Assembly: GCF_013415105.1 (NCBI RefSeq)
Contig: NZ_JACCDF010000001.1
Coordinates: 186,001-250,000 of the forward strand
Direction: 5' to 3'
From: Vreelandella salicampi
GTDB taxonomy: Bacteria > Pseudomonadota > Gammaproteobacteria > Pseudomonadales > Halomonadaceae
DNA length: 64,000 bases
Position numbers and translations under genes: made by a program. The notes beneath the pieces were generated by a model. That model saw only the letters and a list, made by a program, of their open reading frames with translations, ran no database searches and was not told the origin of the DNA. This document shows, piece by piece, positions 35,785 through 45,444 of the stretch; the stretch's first letter is position 1; every line of letters begins with the position of its first letter.

Positions 35785-36450
35785 ATGAAACTGTTGCTGT
35801 TAGAAGACGACGACCTGCTGGCTGAAACCCTGGCGGAGAGCCTGAAAGACAACGGTTACCTGGTCGACGTGGCTGCCTCGGTTAAGGCTGCTGCGTCGTT
35901 CATGACAACCGAGGAGTATGCCCTTGTCATTCTCGACATTGGGCTCCCCGATGGCTCAGGGCTTGAGCTGCTTTCGCAGTGGCGCAAGCAAAAACACGCC
36001 ACCCCGATTTTGATACTTACCGCACGCGATACCTGGGAAGACAAGGTGATTGGGCTGGAAACCGGTGCCGACGACTACCTCACCAAGCCTTTTCACGAAG
36101 CCGAACTGCTGGCACGCTTAAAGGCACTTTTGCGCAGGCAATCGGGGCAGTTATCCCAAGTGATTACACTCAATGGCGTATCCTTGGACGAGGCAAGCCA
36201 GCGCGTCTGCACCCAAGAGACCGCGTGGCGTTCGCTAACCGCCACGGAATTTCGTCTCCTGCGCTACCTGATGCACCACCCCGACCGCATACACTCCAAA
36301 GATCGGTTGCTGGAACAGCTCTACGCCTTGGAGCAGGACGCCGCCGCGCCCAACTTGGTCGAGGTCTACGTTGGGCGACTGCGCCGTTATCTTGGCAAAT
36401 CGATTATTCAGACGCGGCGCGGCCAGGGGTATATGTTTGTTTCACATTGA
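35785..36450 (+). CDS. OmpR-family response regulator, CopR/CusR-like
   Basis: 221 residues. The receiver domain has the acidic pair LEDDD, the phosphoacceptor in ILDIGLPDG near residue 51, and the lysine in YLTKPFHEAEL. A winged-helix DNA-binding domain follows (LTATEFRLLRYLMHHPDRI, VEVYVGRLRRYL). Position between a cupredoxin and a histidine kinase, and ahead of copAB, indicates copper response. Start at 35785 begins the typical receiver N terminus. It is probably the binder of the three TTCAG-type operators. Confidence 0.9.
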   Translation: MKLLLLEDDDLLAETLAESLKDNGYLVDVAASVKAAASFMTTEEYALVILDIGLPDGSGLELLSQWRKQKHATPILILTARDTWEDKVIGLETGADDYLTKPFHEAELLARLKALLRRQSGQLSQVITLNGVSLDEASQRVCTQETAWRSLTATEFRLLRYLMHHPDRIHSKDRLLEQLYALEQDAAAPNLVEVYVGRLRRYLGKSIIQTRRGQGYMFVSH

Positions 36451-37771
36451 TCAGCGCAGTTTGCGCTTTCGCTTGCTGGCTTGGCTCGGCGGTGTAGCGC
36501 TACTGGTGGTGGGCCTAACCTGGTTATTACACGGGGTATTTCTGCAAAACCTTGCCAAAGACTTTCTCGGTGAACGCCTCAAGCGCGAAGCCGATCACGC
36601 GGTGGCACAGCTGGAACAAGACCGTTTGGCGGTGCCGGCCTCGCTCGCCTCTTTAAGCCAACGCTACCAAGTCTTTCATCACCTTTACGTGTTACGTCTT
36701 GATGGCGTGATCAGCGCCTCAAACCCTGAATGGCAGCGCCAACTTGCCCCGCTACTCAACGATGAAGATAACGCGCTGATCGAAGTGGAGCGCGGTGAAC
36801 ACCATTTGCTAGTGTATCGTAGCCACTTTGAGTGGCAGGACGTTAGCGGCGTGCTACTGATTGGCGAGGATTTTTCTCAGGTGGAGACGGGGCTTGCCAC
36901 CCTGCACTGGTGGGTAGGTGGCATCGCGGCGGTACTGCTCACGGTGCTGGTCACGCTCAACATGGTGGCCGTCAACCGTGGGTTAAGACCGCTTTGGCAA
37001 TTGCGCCGCCAGCTGCAGGCCTTGCAAGCCGGTGAACGCCAGCGACTCTCTCTCACCGCCCCCGCCGAGCTTGATGCCTTGGTCGCACAGCTTAATCGCT
37101 TTATGGATGACATCGATCTGCGTTTGCAGCGCTCGCGGGAATCCGTTGCCAACCTATCCCATGCGCTCAAAACACCACTGGCGGCGATCACTCAGGTGCT
37201 CAGAGGCGGAAGGCCGATTGACGATAGCCGCCGACAAAAACTGCTGCTGCGAATCGAAGACATTAATACGCAGCTGGACGCCGAGCTACGCCGTTCGCGC
37301 ATTGCTGGGCCCCACGCCGGTCGCATGACGCATCTCGCCCGCGACAGTAAGCGTCTGGTAGAGATGTTTCGTAGCCTGTATCCGCAGCAAACATTCCAGC
37401 TAACGCAGGCCATTGATACGCGTGACCAAGTACCCATCGACGCCCACGATTTTTCTGAAATGCTGGGCATTGTGCTGGATAACGCCGGCAAATGGGCCTC
37501 CGAGGAGGTTCGCTGCCATGTCAGTGTCTCACCCGAATCCCTCACGCTGATGGTTGACGACGACGGTCTCGGTGTCTCCGAAAGCGATATGACGCGCTTA
37601 GGCGAGCGCGGCACCCGTCTGGATGAACGCCAACCCGGCTATGGTTTGGGGCTTGCCATTTTGGCGCAGCTGGTCGCGCGTTACGGCGGCAATCACCACT
37701 TTGAGCGCAGCCCGCTAGGCGGCCTGCGGGTGGTCACCACGTTGCCATTAACCACTGCCACATCGGCTTAG
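36437..37771 (+). CDS. Sensor histidine kinase, CopS/CusS-like
   Basis: About 444 residues. An N-terminal membrane helix, a periplasmic domain of about 110 residues, a second helix near residue 150, a HAMP-like linker, the H-box NLSHALKTPLAAITQ, the N-box LDNAGKWA and the G-box DDGLGVSESD are visible. There is no ATG near the true N terminus. TTG at 36437, with AGGGG seven bases upstream, is the best start and overlaps the regulator by 14 bp. The exact start is uncertain. It should phosphorylate the preceding regulator in response to periplasmic copper. Confidence 0.85.
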   Translation: MFHIDQRSLRFRLLAWLGGVALLVVGLTWLLHGVFLQNLAKDFLGERLKREADHAVAQLEQDRLAVPASLASLSQRYQVFHHLYVLRLDGVISASNPEWQRQLAPLLNDEDNALIEVERGEHHLLVYRSHFEWQDVSGVLLIGEDFSQVETGLATLHWWVGGIAAVLLTVLVTLNMVAVNRGLRPLWQLRRQLQALQAGERQRLSLTAPAELDALVAQLNRFMDDIDLRLQRSRESVANLSHALKTPLAAITQVLRGGRPIDDSRRQKLLLRIEDINTQLDAELRRSRIAGPHAGRMTHLARDSKRLVEMFRSLYPQQTFQLTQAIDTRDQVPIDAHDFSEMLGIVLDNAGKWASEEVRCHVSVSPESLTLMVDDDGLGVSESDMTRLGERGTRLDERQPGYGLGLAILAQLVARYGGNHHFERSPLGGLRVVTTLPLTTATSA

Positions 37772-37777
37772 CCGCTT

Positions 37778-37797
37778 TTCAGCGTCAATTCAGCTTA
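37778..37797 (+). promoter_or_regulatory. CopR-type operator, copy B (copAB promoter)
   Basis: TTCAGcgtcaaTTCAGCTTA has the same half-sites, 11-bp spacing and trailing STTA as copies A and C. It lies 43 bp before the copA start. Confidence 0.72.
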
Positions 37798-37839
37798 CTC
37801 CCTCATGATGACGGTATTCATCAACGAGGGAAATTATAC

Positions 37840-39618
37840 ATGACGCGTTCGAACATCATCACCCACCCGCTGTCTCGCCGACAAGTGCTGAAAGGCGGCG
37901 TGGCGCTGGGTGTTGGCTCTGCTGCGGCCATGGGCTTAAGCCCGGCTTGGTCCAACCCCTGGGGGCATACCAATGCCTACGCGAAAGGTGTCGAAGAGGG
38001 GCCCGAGGTGTCGTTGGCCATACGACGTGAATCACTGCCGATTAATGGCAAAGAAGCGCGTCCTATCAGCATCAACCACACCAGCCCGGGCCCAATGATC
38101 CGGCTGAAAGAAGGCCAGGATGCAGTATTACGCGTCACCAATCTGCTTGATGAGCCCACCTCTATCCACTGGCACGGCTTGATTCTGCCTCCGGGAATGG
38201 ACGGTGTACCGGGCGTGAGCTTCGCGGGTATTGCACCAGGTGAAACCTTTACCTATCGCTTCCCCGTGCGCCAAAACGGCACCTACTGGTATCACAGTCA
38301 TTCCGGTGTTCAGGAACAGCTAGGGCATGCGGGACCATTGATTATCGACGCCGCCGAGCGGGAGCCCTTCCGCTACGACCGCGAGCACGTATTGCTGCTC
38401 ACCGACTGGACGTTTGAAGACCCCATGTCGGTGTTTCGCAACCTCAAAACCATGGAAGGCTATTACAACTTTCAAGAGCGTACGATTGCCGATTTATTTG
38501 CCGACATGCGCCAAAACGGCCTGGCCGATACGGTCGAGATGCGCAGCATGTGGGCCAAAATGCGCATGAGTTCGCGGGATATTGCCGATGTCACCGGCAG
38601 TACCTACACCTACCTGATAAACGGCCACTCTCCCGAAGAAAACTGGAACGCCCTGTTCAAGCCGGGTGAGCACGTACGGCTGCGGGTGATTAACGGTTCG
38701 GCGATGTCCTACTTCGATGTGCGTATTCCCGGCCTCAAAATGACCGTGGTGGCCGCCGACGGCCAGCCAGTACAGCCCGTGCCCGTGGATGAATTCCGCA
38801 TCGGGGTTGCCGAGACCTACGACGTCTTGGTGTCACCCGAAGACGATCAGGCCTACACCATCTTTGCCGAATCCATGGATCGCAGCGGCTACGCCCGCGC
38901 CACGCTGGCCCCTCGCCTAGGCATGCAGGCGGAAATTCCCGAGCGACGTCAGATTGCCGACCGGGGTATGGAGGCCATGAGCGTCCATATGGACGGCATG
39001 GACCACTCCAACATGCAGGGCATGGATCACTCCAACATGCAGGATATGGATCACTCCAACATGCAGGGCATGGACCATTCCGATATGGACGGCATGGCAG
39101 GCGAGCAACGTAAAACGCGTGAAAACGGCATGCTAGCGGCAGGCGAGGCACAGCCTGGATCGCGCTACGGCCAGGCGGGTATCGGCATTGCCCCCGACGA
39201 GCGCCGCGTATTGGTTTACCGCGACCTAAAAGCCTTTACGCCATGGCCCGACCGCCGTGAGCCCGGCCGCGAACTTGAATTGCACCTTACCGGCAACATG
39301 GAACGCTACATGTGGTCGTTCGATGGCAAAAAATTCAGCGAAGTCACAGGTCCGATTCACTTTGAAAAAGACGAGCGCCTGCGCCTCATTCTGATCAACG
39401 ACACCATGATGGAGCACCCTATTCATCTCCACGGGATGTGGATGGAGCTGGAAAATGGCCAGGGCGAGCTGATTCCGCGCAAGCATACCCTGAACGTGAA
39501 ACCGGGCGAGCGCGTCTCGGCACTGATCACGGCCGATGCCGAAGGTAGCTGGGCGTTCCACTGCCATCTGCTCTATCACATGGATGCCGGCATGTTCCGC
39601 GTTGTTCGGGTTTCTTAA
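37840..39618 (+). CDS. copA: Copper-resistance multicopper oxidase CopA
   Basis: 592 residues. A Tat signal is visible (SRRQVLKGGVALG). All four copper-binding blocks are present: HWHG, YWYHSHS, HPIHLHG and the C-terminal HCHLLYHMDAGMF. A Met/His-rich insert carries four 8-residue repeats (MDHSNMQG) between domains 2 and 3. The enzyme oxidises Cu(I) in the periplasm. Expression is probably copper-induced through the operator just upstream. copB follows after 10 bp. Confidence 0.95.
   Translation: MTRSNIITHPLSRRQVLKGGVALGVGSAAAMGLSPAWSNPWGHTNAYAKGVEEGPEVSLAIRRESLPINGKEARPISINHTSPGPMIRLKEGQDAVLRVTNLLDEPTSIHWHGLILPPGMDGVPGVSFAGIAPGETFTYRFPVRQNGTYWYHSHSGVQEQLGHAGPLIIDAAEREPFRYDREHVLLLTDWTFEDPMSVFRNLKTMEGYYNFQERTIADLFADMRQNGLADTVEMRSMWAKMRMSSRDIADVTGSTYTYLINGHSPEENWNALFKPGEHVRLRVINGSAMSYFDVRIPGLKMTVVAADGQPVQPVPVDEFRIGVAETYDVLVSPEDDQAYTIFAESMDRSGYARATLAPRLGMQAEIPERRQIADRGMEAMSVHMDGMDHSNMQGMDHSNMQDMDHSNMQGMDHSDMDGMAGEQRKTRENGMLAAGEAQPGSRYGQAGIGIAPDERRVLVYRDLKAFTPWPDRREPGRELELHLTGNMERYMWSFDGKKFSEVTGPIHFEKDERLRLILINDTMMEHPIHLHGMWMELENGQGELIPRKHTLNVKPGERVSALITADAEGSWAFHCHLLYHMDAGMFRVVRVS
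38998..39093 (+). repeat. Four 24-bp tandem repeats in copA
   Basis: Four consecutive 24-bp units encode MDHSNMQG-type octapeptides, the last diverged to MDHSDMDG. They remain in frame and form the Met/His-rich copper-binding insert. Confidence 0.93.
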
Positions 39619-39628
39619 GGAGTTATTT

Positions 39629-40399
39629 ATGCCAACCAAGCACTACCTAACCTCGGTCAGCGCGGTTCTTATCATGGCAGCTGCCAACACGATTTACGCT
39701 GACGACGGCTACGACGCACCCGCTAGCTGGCCCGCCCCGACGCAGGAACACCTCATGGGCATGGGGCTGTTCGACCGACTTGAGTACAGCGTGCCCGATC
39801 AAGGCCAGGACGCCATTGTTTGGGACTTCCAGGGCTGGTACGGCGGCGACGTTAACCGTGTGTACCTCAAATCGGAAGGCGAGAACGTACAAGGCGACGG
39901 CGAAGACGCCGAGTTCGAATCCTTAGAGTTTCTCTATAGTCGTTTGATTGCCGATTTTTGGGAACTGCAGGGCGGCATGGGCTACCAGGGCGGTGTCTTT
40001 TCCGATGACCACGCCGAACGCACTTATGGCGTGGTGGGCCTGCAAGGCGTCATGCCCTACGGCATTGAAACAGACGTCGCAATTCAGGTAAGCGACGACG
40101 GTGACGTGGCCGCAAGCTTTGAAGGCGAATACGACGTGCGCCTGACCCAGCAACTCTACCTGCAACCGCGCACCGAAATCGCCGTGGCTGCCAGTGAGGT
40201 GGAGGCGTTTGGCGTCGGCGAAGGCCTTAACTCGGTGCGAGCAGGCCTACGTTTGGGCTATGAAGTGACGCGCCGCTTTGCGCCATACGTGGGGGCCTAT
40301 TGGAAAAAAGAGTACGGCGACACCGCCGACTTCTCGCGTGCCAGCGGCGATAGCAGCGAAGACACCGGTATGGTCGCGGGCGTCAAGCTGATGTTTTGA
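39629..40399 (+). CDS. copB: Copper-resistance outer membrane protein CopB
   Basis: 256 residues. A signal peptide ends near NTIYAD, then the CopB (PcoB) beta-barrel with MGMGLFDRLEYSVPD, WDFQGWYGGDVNRVYLKSEG, QPRTEIAVAASEVEAFGVGEGLNS split over two strands, and the terminal phenylalanine needed for outer membrane insertion (KLMF). It lacks the long Met-rich N-terminal extension of some relatives. AAGGAG precedes the ATG at 39629; a longer frame overlapping copA is not needed. A terminator follows. Confidence 0.93.
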   Translation: MPTKHYLTSVSAVLIMAAANTIYADDGYDAPASWPAPTQEHLMGMGLFDRLEYSVPDQGQDAIVWDFQGWYGGDVNRVYLKSEGENVQGDGEDAEFESLEFLYSRLIADFWELQGGMGYQGGVFSDDHAERTYGVVGLQGVMPYGIETDVAIQVSDDGDVAASFEGEYDVRLTQQLYLQPRTEIAVAASEVEAFGVGEGLNSVRAGLRLGYEVTRRFAPYVGAYWKKEYGDTADFSRASGDSSEDTGMVAGVKLMF

Positions 40400-40413
40400 A
40401 ACGAATTACATTT

Positions 40414-40438
40414 AACGCCACTTTCGGGTGGCGTTTTT
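40414..40438 (+). terminator. Intrinsic terminator after copB
   Basis: Perfect 8-bp stem aacgccac/gtggcgtt with a 6-base loop and a T run, 14 bp past the copB stop. Confidence 0.88.
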
Positions 40439-40500
40439 GCGTTTAGGTAACCTCTAACGGGTTCTTACGTTAATCAACACTGACTCACACGGCGCGTGTA

Positions 40501-40520
40501 TTCAGCTTAAATTCAGGTTA
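40501..40520 (+). promoter_or_regulatory. CopR-type operator, copy C
   Basis: TTCAGcttaaaTTCAGGTTA, the third copy of the 11-bp-spaced motif, lies 96 bp before the DUF2933 gene. It suggests that the downstream unit (small membrane protein onward) belongs to the copper regulon. Confidence 0.72.
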
Positions 40521-40615
40521 ACGGGCTAGTTTGGGGGTAACGAGGGCGTCTGACCATCAACAAACAACCGTTACCTCCTTGCTGAAGGTAACACCAGAAG
40601 TGCTACAGGGGGCCT

Positions 40616-40819
40616 ATGAGTCAAAAAACTAGCCGTATGCTGATGGTGTGGGTGCCGCTGGCCGGGTTTGTCATTTTGGTCGGTTACTTGATGGGTACAG
40701 ATCACCGCTTTCACCTCTTTCAGGCCTTCCCCTTCCTCTTTTTAGCAGTCTGCCCCCTGATGCATATTTTCATGCATAAACACCACGGCGGGCACGGCGA
40801 CAAAGCAGATAAGGACTGA
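40616..40819 (+). CDS. DUF2933 small membrane protein
   Basis: 67 residues with two membrane helices (about 8-25 and 33-50) and a His-rich C-terminal tail (HIFMHKHHGGHGDK). The family is frequent in copper, silver and mercury clusters; function is unknown, perhaps metal binding at the membrane. It is preceded by a CopR-type operator and is the first gene of the second copper unit. Confidence 0.8.
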   Translation: MSQKTSRMLMVWVPLAGFVILVGYLMGTDHRFHLFQAFPFLFLAVCPLMHIFMHKHHGGHGDKADKD

Positions 40820-40850
40820 AACACTATTAAAACCATGCGGGAGGATCATC

Positions 40851-41195
40851 ATGAAACCGAAACATCAAGAGCATCGCTTAGGCGTTTCCGAAAACACATT
40901 GGTAACGCGAAATTTAAAAATCCAACCCCATGACCGTCAGCGCATTGACGACGCGGTAGCGGATATCGATCAGCTTTATGGGATGGATCATGTGACCTAC
41001 GACGAGAAACACAGGCATATCTGTCTCGCTTACGATGCGCTGCGCCTGTGCATCGATGATGTCGAAAAGATCCTTAAACGCCATGGTGTCGAGATCAGCG
41101 CTAACCGGTGGAATCGCTTTAAGGAGGAGTATTACCGCTTCGTCGACCAGAACGTAAAAGACAACGCTAAGAAAGAGCCTTGGAGTTGTCATTAA
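40851..41195 (+). CDS. Small HMA-like protein without the CxxC motif
   Basis: 114 residues. Predicted secondary structure (beta-alpha-beta-beta-alpha-beta) across residues 20-80 resembles a ferredoxin-like heavy-metal-associated domain: a strand at LVTRNLKIQ, a helix IDDAVADIDQLYG, strands around DHVTYDEKHRHICLAYD, a helix CIDDVEKILKRHG. The CxxC metal motif is absent. Three cysteines remain, one in a C-terminal SCH. AGGATCATC precedes the ATG, with GGGAGG further upstream. Its role is unknown; a copper-cluster accessory or a degenerate metallochaperone is possible. Confidence 0.7.
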   Translation: MKPKHQEHRLGVSENTLVTRNLKIQPHDRQRIDDAVADIDQLYGMDHVTYDEKHRHICLAYDALRLCIDDVEKILKRHGVEISANRWNRFKEEYYRFVDQNVKDNAKKEPWSCH

Positions 41196-41266
41196 AACCT
41201 GACACCTAGGTGTTTTCAGCGGATCAGCGCTGCCGTAGTACTCGTTTCAACACAAGGAGCTTTTCC

Positions 41267-42607
41267 ATGGCTGATCAGGATAGAACGCCACAATACAAAG
41301 AGGGCAGCCTTTCGTTAATCGGTGCTGTGGCGCTGGGCACCGGTGTCATGATCGGTGCCGGTATCTTTGCGCTAACTGGACAAATGGCCGAAATGACCGG
41401 TTACTTATTTCCTCTCGCCTTCCTGGCCGCTGCGGTGATCGTCTCGTTCAGCGCGTATTCTTACGTCAAAATATCCAATACCTATCCATCGGCGGGGGGT
41501 ATCGGTATGTACCTCCAGAAAGCGTACGGCCCAACGCTGCCCACCGCCTTCCATGCGCTTTTGATGTATTTTTCCATGGTGATCGCGCAGAGCTTTCTGG
41601 CGAGAACCTTTGGCTCGTACACCTTAGAGCTGGTTGATTTGGGCGACCGCTCCTTTTATGTACCTTTATTGGGTGTTGGTTTAATACTAGCGGCCTTCTT
41701 GATTAATTTATCCGCCAACAAGCTGATTGAGACCGTTGCCTCGGTGCTCGGGTTCGTCAAAATAGGCGGCATTATCGTCTTCGGTGTGGTCGGTGTGTAT
41801 GTCGCCGATTCTCTCGAAATGGGCGCAAGCAGCGATGCACCTACGCCTAGCATCGCGGGTTTTTTAGGCGCAACGGCCCTGGGTATTCTAGCCTTTAAGG
41901 GCTTCACGACCATTACCAACAGCGGCTCGGAGCTCAAGGACCCCAAGCGCAATGTCGGCAAAGCCATCACGATCTCCATTACCCTGTGTGTGGTGATTTA
42001 TGCGCTTGTCGGCTTTGCCGTTGCCAGCAACCTTTCTTTACCGGAAATTATTGAAACACAAGATTATTCGCTGGCCGCTGCCGCTCGACCCGCCCTTGGC
42101 GAAGCCGCAGTGGCGTTTACCGTGATTCTCGCCATGCTGGCGACAGCAGGCGGTATTATTGCCAGTATCTTCGCCGTTTCGCGCATGCTCGCGATGCTGA
42201 CGGAAATGAAGCTAGTACCGCATCGCCACTTTCACATGCCCGGCAGCCTGCAAAAGCACACCCTGGTGTACACCATCGTGCTGGGTTTGGTGCTGACCGC
42301 TTTCTTTGATCTGAGCCGTATCGCGGCACTCGGTATTATTTTTTACCTGATCATGGATATCGCGATTCACTGGGGCGTGCTACGTCATCTAAAAAACAAT
42401 GTGGACGCTAACCCTGTCATTCCGAGCATCGCCATATTGTTGGATGCCATTGTGTTACTCGGCTTTATTTGGGTAAAAGCCACCTCAGACCCTTTAGTCC
42501 TTGTAGTTGCCAGCGGGGTAATGGCTATCATTTTGCTGGGTGAGTGGATTTTCCTCGCCAAACGCAACACATCAGGTGACAGCGAGCATTCGCACCATTC
42601 TCATTAA
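41267..42607 (+). CDS. APC-family amino acid permease
   Basis: 446 residues with about 12 membrane helices. The APC signature is at the start of helix 1, GTGVMIGAGIFALTGQ, with FKGFTTITNSGSELKDPKRN after helix 6. A His-rich C-terminal tail (SEHSHHSH) is unusual and suits a metal-rich setting. ATG at 41267 follows AAGGAG. It lies between copper genes on the same strand, so it may import or export a metal-complexing amino acid. That role is inference. Confidence 0.87.
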   Translation: MADQDRTPQYKEGSLSLIGAVALGTGVMIGAGIFALTGQMAEMTGYLFPLAFLAAAVIVSFSAYSYVKISNTYPSAGGIGMYLQKAYGPTLPTAFHALLMYFSMVIAQSFLARTFGSYTLELVDLGDRSFYVPLLGVGLILAAFLINLSANKLIETVASVLGFVKIGGIIVFGVVGVYVADSLEMGASSDAPTPSIAGFLGATALGILAFKGFTTITNSGSELKDPKRNVGKAITISITLCVVIYALVGFAVASNLSLPEIIETQDYSLAAAARPALGEAAVAFTVILAMLATAGGIIASIFAVSRMLAMLTEMKLVPHRHFHMPGSLQKHTLVYTIVLGLVLTAFFDLSRIAALGIIFYLIMDIAIHWGVLRHLKNNVDANPVIPSIAILLDAIVLLGFIWVKATSDPLVLVVASGVMAIILLGEWIFLAKRNTSGDSEHSHHSH

Positions 42608-42634
42608 CGCTAATAGCGCTTTAGGAGCTACCCC

Positions 42635-43093
42635 ATGGAAGTCAGAACCTTTGGTGACCTGATTGATTGGACACGTCAGCTACACGAACATCTCGCTAGC
42701 TGCTTGGCCCACTGTGCCAACGAGCACGAAGAAGAGCGCGCTCAAATGCTGCTCAATTACCTCGCCGCCCAAGAAGCGGAAATGCAGCGTGTGGTTGCGC
42801 GCTTTGAACAAACGGCTGATGCAAAAGCTTTGAAAACCTATGTTTATGACTATTTAGAGCACCAGCCCATCAAAACCCACCGCACCTGCGAGGCCCCCTA
42901 CGCCGCATTAAGTTTCGACGCCATTTGCCAGGAAGTTTTCGATTTTCATGAGCAAACGATCCAGCTTTATCGCAGCCTGGCCGGCAAGGCGGAAATTCCC
43001 GAAACCAAAGAGCTCGTAGACGCTCTCTTGGCCCTCGAAGAGCACGAAGCCATGCGCCTTGCTCGCCAAACAGGGAGAATGCACGATGTCTGA
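42635..43093 (+). CDS. Ferritin-like helical protein in copper operon
   Basis: 152 residues, almost entirely helical, with features of a four-helix bundle: [54 protein letters not shown] and [15 protein letters not shown]. Spaced Glu/His residues suggest a rubrerythrin- or ferritin-like metal site, but the standard ExxH pattern is incomplete. GGAGC precedes the ATG. Its end overlaps the P-type ATPase gene by 8 bp, so the two are coupled. Function unknown. Confidence 0.72.
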   Translation: MEVRTFGDLIDWTRQLHEHLASCLAHCANEHEEERAQMLLNYLAAQEAEMQRVVARFEQTADAKALKTYVYDYLEHQPIKTHRTCEAPYAALSFDAICQEVFDFHEQTIQLYRSLAGKAEIPETKELVDALLALEEHEAMRLARQTGRMHDV

Positions 43094-45401
43094 AGGCCAT
43101 ACCGATTCCTCCCACGCAAAAGATCCAGTTTGCGGCATGGACGTTGATCCTCACGCGACCCGCCATCGCGCTACTCATGGAGGAACAACCTGGTACTTCT
43201 GCTCAGAGAAGTGTCACGACAAGTTTGTTGCCGAACCTGAAACGTATCTAAGCGAAAGCGAGAAACCACAAGAGTCCGCGCCACCAGGGACAATGTACAC
43301 CTGCCCCATGCACCCGGAAATTCGCCAAGAAGGCCCGGGCGACTGCCCGATTTGTGGCATGGCGCTGGAGCCTGAGACGGTATCTGCCGACACAGGCCCG
43401 TCAGAAGAGCTTAACGACATGACCCGGCGTTTTTGGATCGGCCTGGCGCTCGCCCTACCCGTATTTGTGCTGGAAATGGGCGGTCATCTGTTTGGAGTAA
43501 GTGAACTCATTTCTCAGCAAACGTCCAACTGGATTCAGCTGGTACTGGCAACACCTGTGGTCGCTTGGGCGGGTTGGCCATTCTTTGTCCGTGGTTGGCG
43601 TTCCATCATACGACGCAGCCTCAACATGTTTACGCTGATCTCCATCGGCACCGGCGCCGCGCTGATCTACAGTTTGCTGGCGACTCTTGTGCCCGGCATC
43701 TTTCCAGATGCCTTCCGCCAAATTGATGGCTCAGTCGCGGTGTATTTTGAAGCGGCGGCGGTGATTGTCGTTCTGGTCCTTCTTGGGCAAGTGTTAGAGC
43801 TGCGCGCGCGCGAAAAAACCTCGGGGGCGATTCGAGCTTTGCTCGATCTGGCGCCTGCTACTGCACGGCGAATTGATGACCAAGGCAATGAGGAGGATGT
43901 CTCTCTCGACCAAGTTCAAGTGGGAGATCGGCTACGGGTGCGCCCCGGTGACAAGGTGCCTCTGGATGGGGAGGTGCTGGAAGGTCGCTCCAATATTGAC
44001 GAATCCATGGTCACCGGCGAGCCTCTGGCGGTAAAAAAAGCCACAGGCGATAGCGTTATCGGCGGCAGTATCAATGGCCAGGGCTCATTTGTCATGCGTG
44101 CCGACAAGGTGGGCCGTGACACCATGCTGTCACAGATTGTGCAAATGGTGGCCAGCGCGCAGCGTAGCCGAGCGCCGATTCAGGGACTTGCCGACAAAGT
44201 CGCAAGCATCTTCGTTCCCGTCGTCATTTTCATTGCCGTTATCGCTTTCATCGCATGGTCGGTATGGGGCCCTACCCCACCGATGGCCTTTGGCCTCATT
44301 GCCGCCGTTAGTGTTCTGATTATCGCTTGCCCGTGCGCGCTAGGCCTCGCGACCCCTATGTCAATCATGGTGGGAGTAGGACGTGGCGCCCAAGCGGGGG
44401 TATTGATTCGCGACGCCGAAGCCCTTGAGCGCTTGGAGAAGATCGACACCGTGGTCGTCGACAAAACCGGCACGCTTACCGAAGGCAAACCAAGAGTGAC
44501 CGAGTTGATTCTCGCTGAAGGCATTGCTGAATTGGAGCTTTTGCGCTTAGCAGCCAGCCTTGAGCGCGGCAGCGAGCACCCCCTTGCTCATGCCATTGTC
44601 GAAAAAGCCAAGGAAATGGGGGCTGAATTAACCGAAGCATCGGACTTCGAGGCGCCCAACGGCAAGGGTGTCATTGGGCAGATTGACGGGCAACGCGTTG
44701 CCTTGGGTAACCGGCTTCTGATGGAAAGCGAAGGCATCGACACAAAAGCCCAAGATACCAACGCAGAACGACTACGCGGCGACGGTGCGACGGTCATTTT
44801 TGCCAGCATTGATGGGCAATTGGCCGGGCTTCTCGCGATTGCCGACCCGGTCAAGGAAACCACCCAAAACGCTATCCGCTCCTTGCAGGCCGATGGCATT
44901 CGCTTGGTGATGCTAACAGGGGATAACCGCACCTCTGCAGAAGCTGTCGCACGCCGCCTCGGTATCGACGAGATCGAAGCTGAAGTACTTCCTGAGGATA
45001 AGGGCCGGGTAATTCAGCGACTCCGCGATGAGGGGCGCATCGTTGTCATGGCAGGCGACGGCGTAAACGACGCGCCCGCCCTCGCAACGGCGGATGTCGG
45101 TATTGCCATGGGAACGGGGACCGATGTGGCGATAGAAAGCGCGGGCGTTACCCTACTACGCGGTGATCTTAATGGCATTGCAACGGCACACCTGCTCTCC
45201 AAAGCCACCATGCGCAACATACGCCAGAACCTCTTTTTTGCCTTTGCTTATAATGCAGCAGGCGTGCCCATCGCCGCAGGTATCCTCTACCCCTTCACGG
45301 GTCTACTGCTATCACCGATTATCGCGGCGGCGGCAATGTCGCTCTCCTCTGTGAGCGTGATTGGCAATGCCTTACGCCTTAGGATGATTTCGATGAAGTA
45401 A
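43086..45401 (+). CDS. Copper-translocating P1B-type ATPase with YHS and heavy-metal-binding domains
   Basis: 771 residues. An N-terminal YHS domain ([10 protein letters not shown]...[10 protein letters not shown]) and a YTCPMHPEI...[11 protein letters not shown] domain replace the usual HMA domains. Then come eight membrane helices, the TGE loop (MVTGEPL), the CPC motif in [18 protein letters not shown], the phosphorylation site DKTGTLTEG and [11 protein letters not shown]. The [10 protein letters not shown] form is typical of Cu(I) pumps that move copper out of the cytoplasm. ATG at 43086 overlaps the preceding gene by 8 bp. copC follows 43 bp later. Confidence 0.93.
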   Translation: MSEGHTDSSHAKDPVCGMDVDPHATRHRATHGGTTWYFCSEKCHDKFVAEPETYLSESEKPQESAPPGTMYTCPMHPEIRQEGPGDCPICGMALEPETVSADTGPSEELNDMTRRFWIGLALALPVFVLEMGGHLFGVSELISQQTSNWIQLVLATPVVAWAGWPFFVRGWRSIIRRSLNMFTLISIGTGAALIYSLLATLVPGIFPDAFRQIDGSVAVYFEAAAVIVVLVLLGQVLELRAREKTSGAIRALLDLAPATARRIDDQGNEEDVSLDQVQVGDRLRVRPGDKVPLDGEVLEGRSNIDESMVTGEPLAVKKATGDSVIGGSINGQGSFVMRADKVGRDTMLSQIVQMVASAQRSRAPIQGLADKVASIFVPVVIFIAVIAFIAWSVWGPTPPMAFGLIAAVSVLIIACPCALGLATPMSIMVGVGRGAQAGVLIRDAEALERLEKIDTVVVDKTGTLTEGKPRVTELILAEGIAELELLRLAASLERGSEHPLAHAIVEKAKEMGAELTEASDFEAPNGKGVIGQIDGQRVALGNRLLMESEGIDTKAQDTNAERLRGDGATVIFASIDGQLAGLLAIADPVKETTQNAIRSLQADGIRLVMLTGDNRTSAEAVARRLGIDEIEAEVLPEDKGRVIQRLRDEGRIVVMAGDGVNDAPALATADVGIAMGTGTDVAIESAGVTLLRGDLNGIATAHLLSKATMRNIRQNLFFAFAYNAAGVPIAAGILYPFTGLLLSPIIAAAAMSLSSVSVIGNALRLRMISMK

Positions 45402-45444
45402 TCGCACCAATCACTCAACGTTAGACAACACTTAAGGACCTAGT

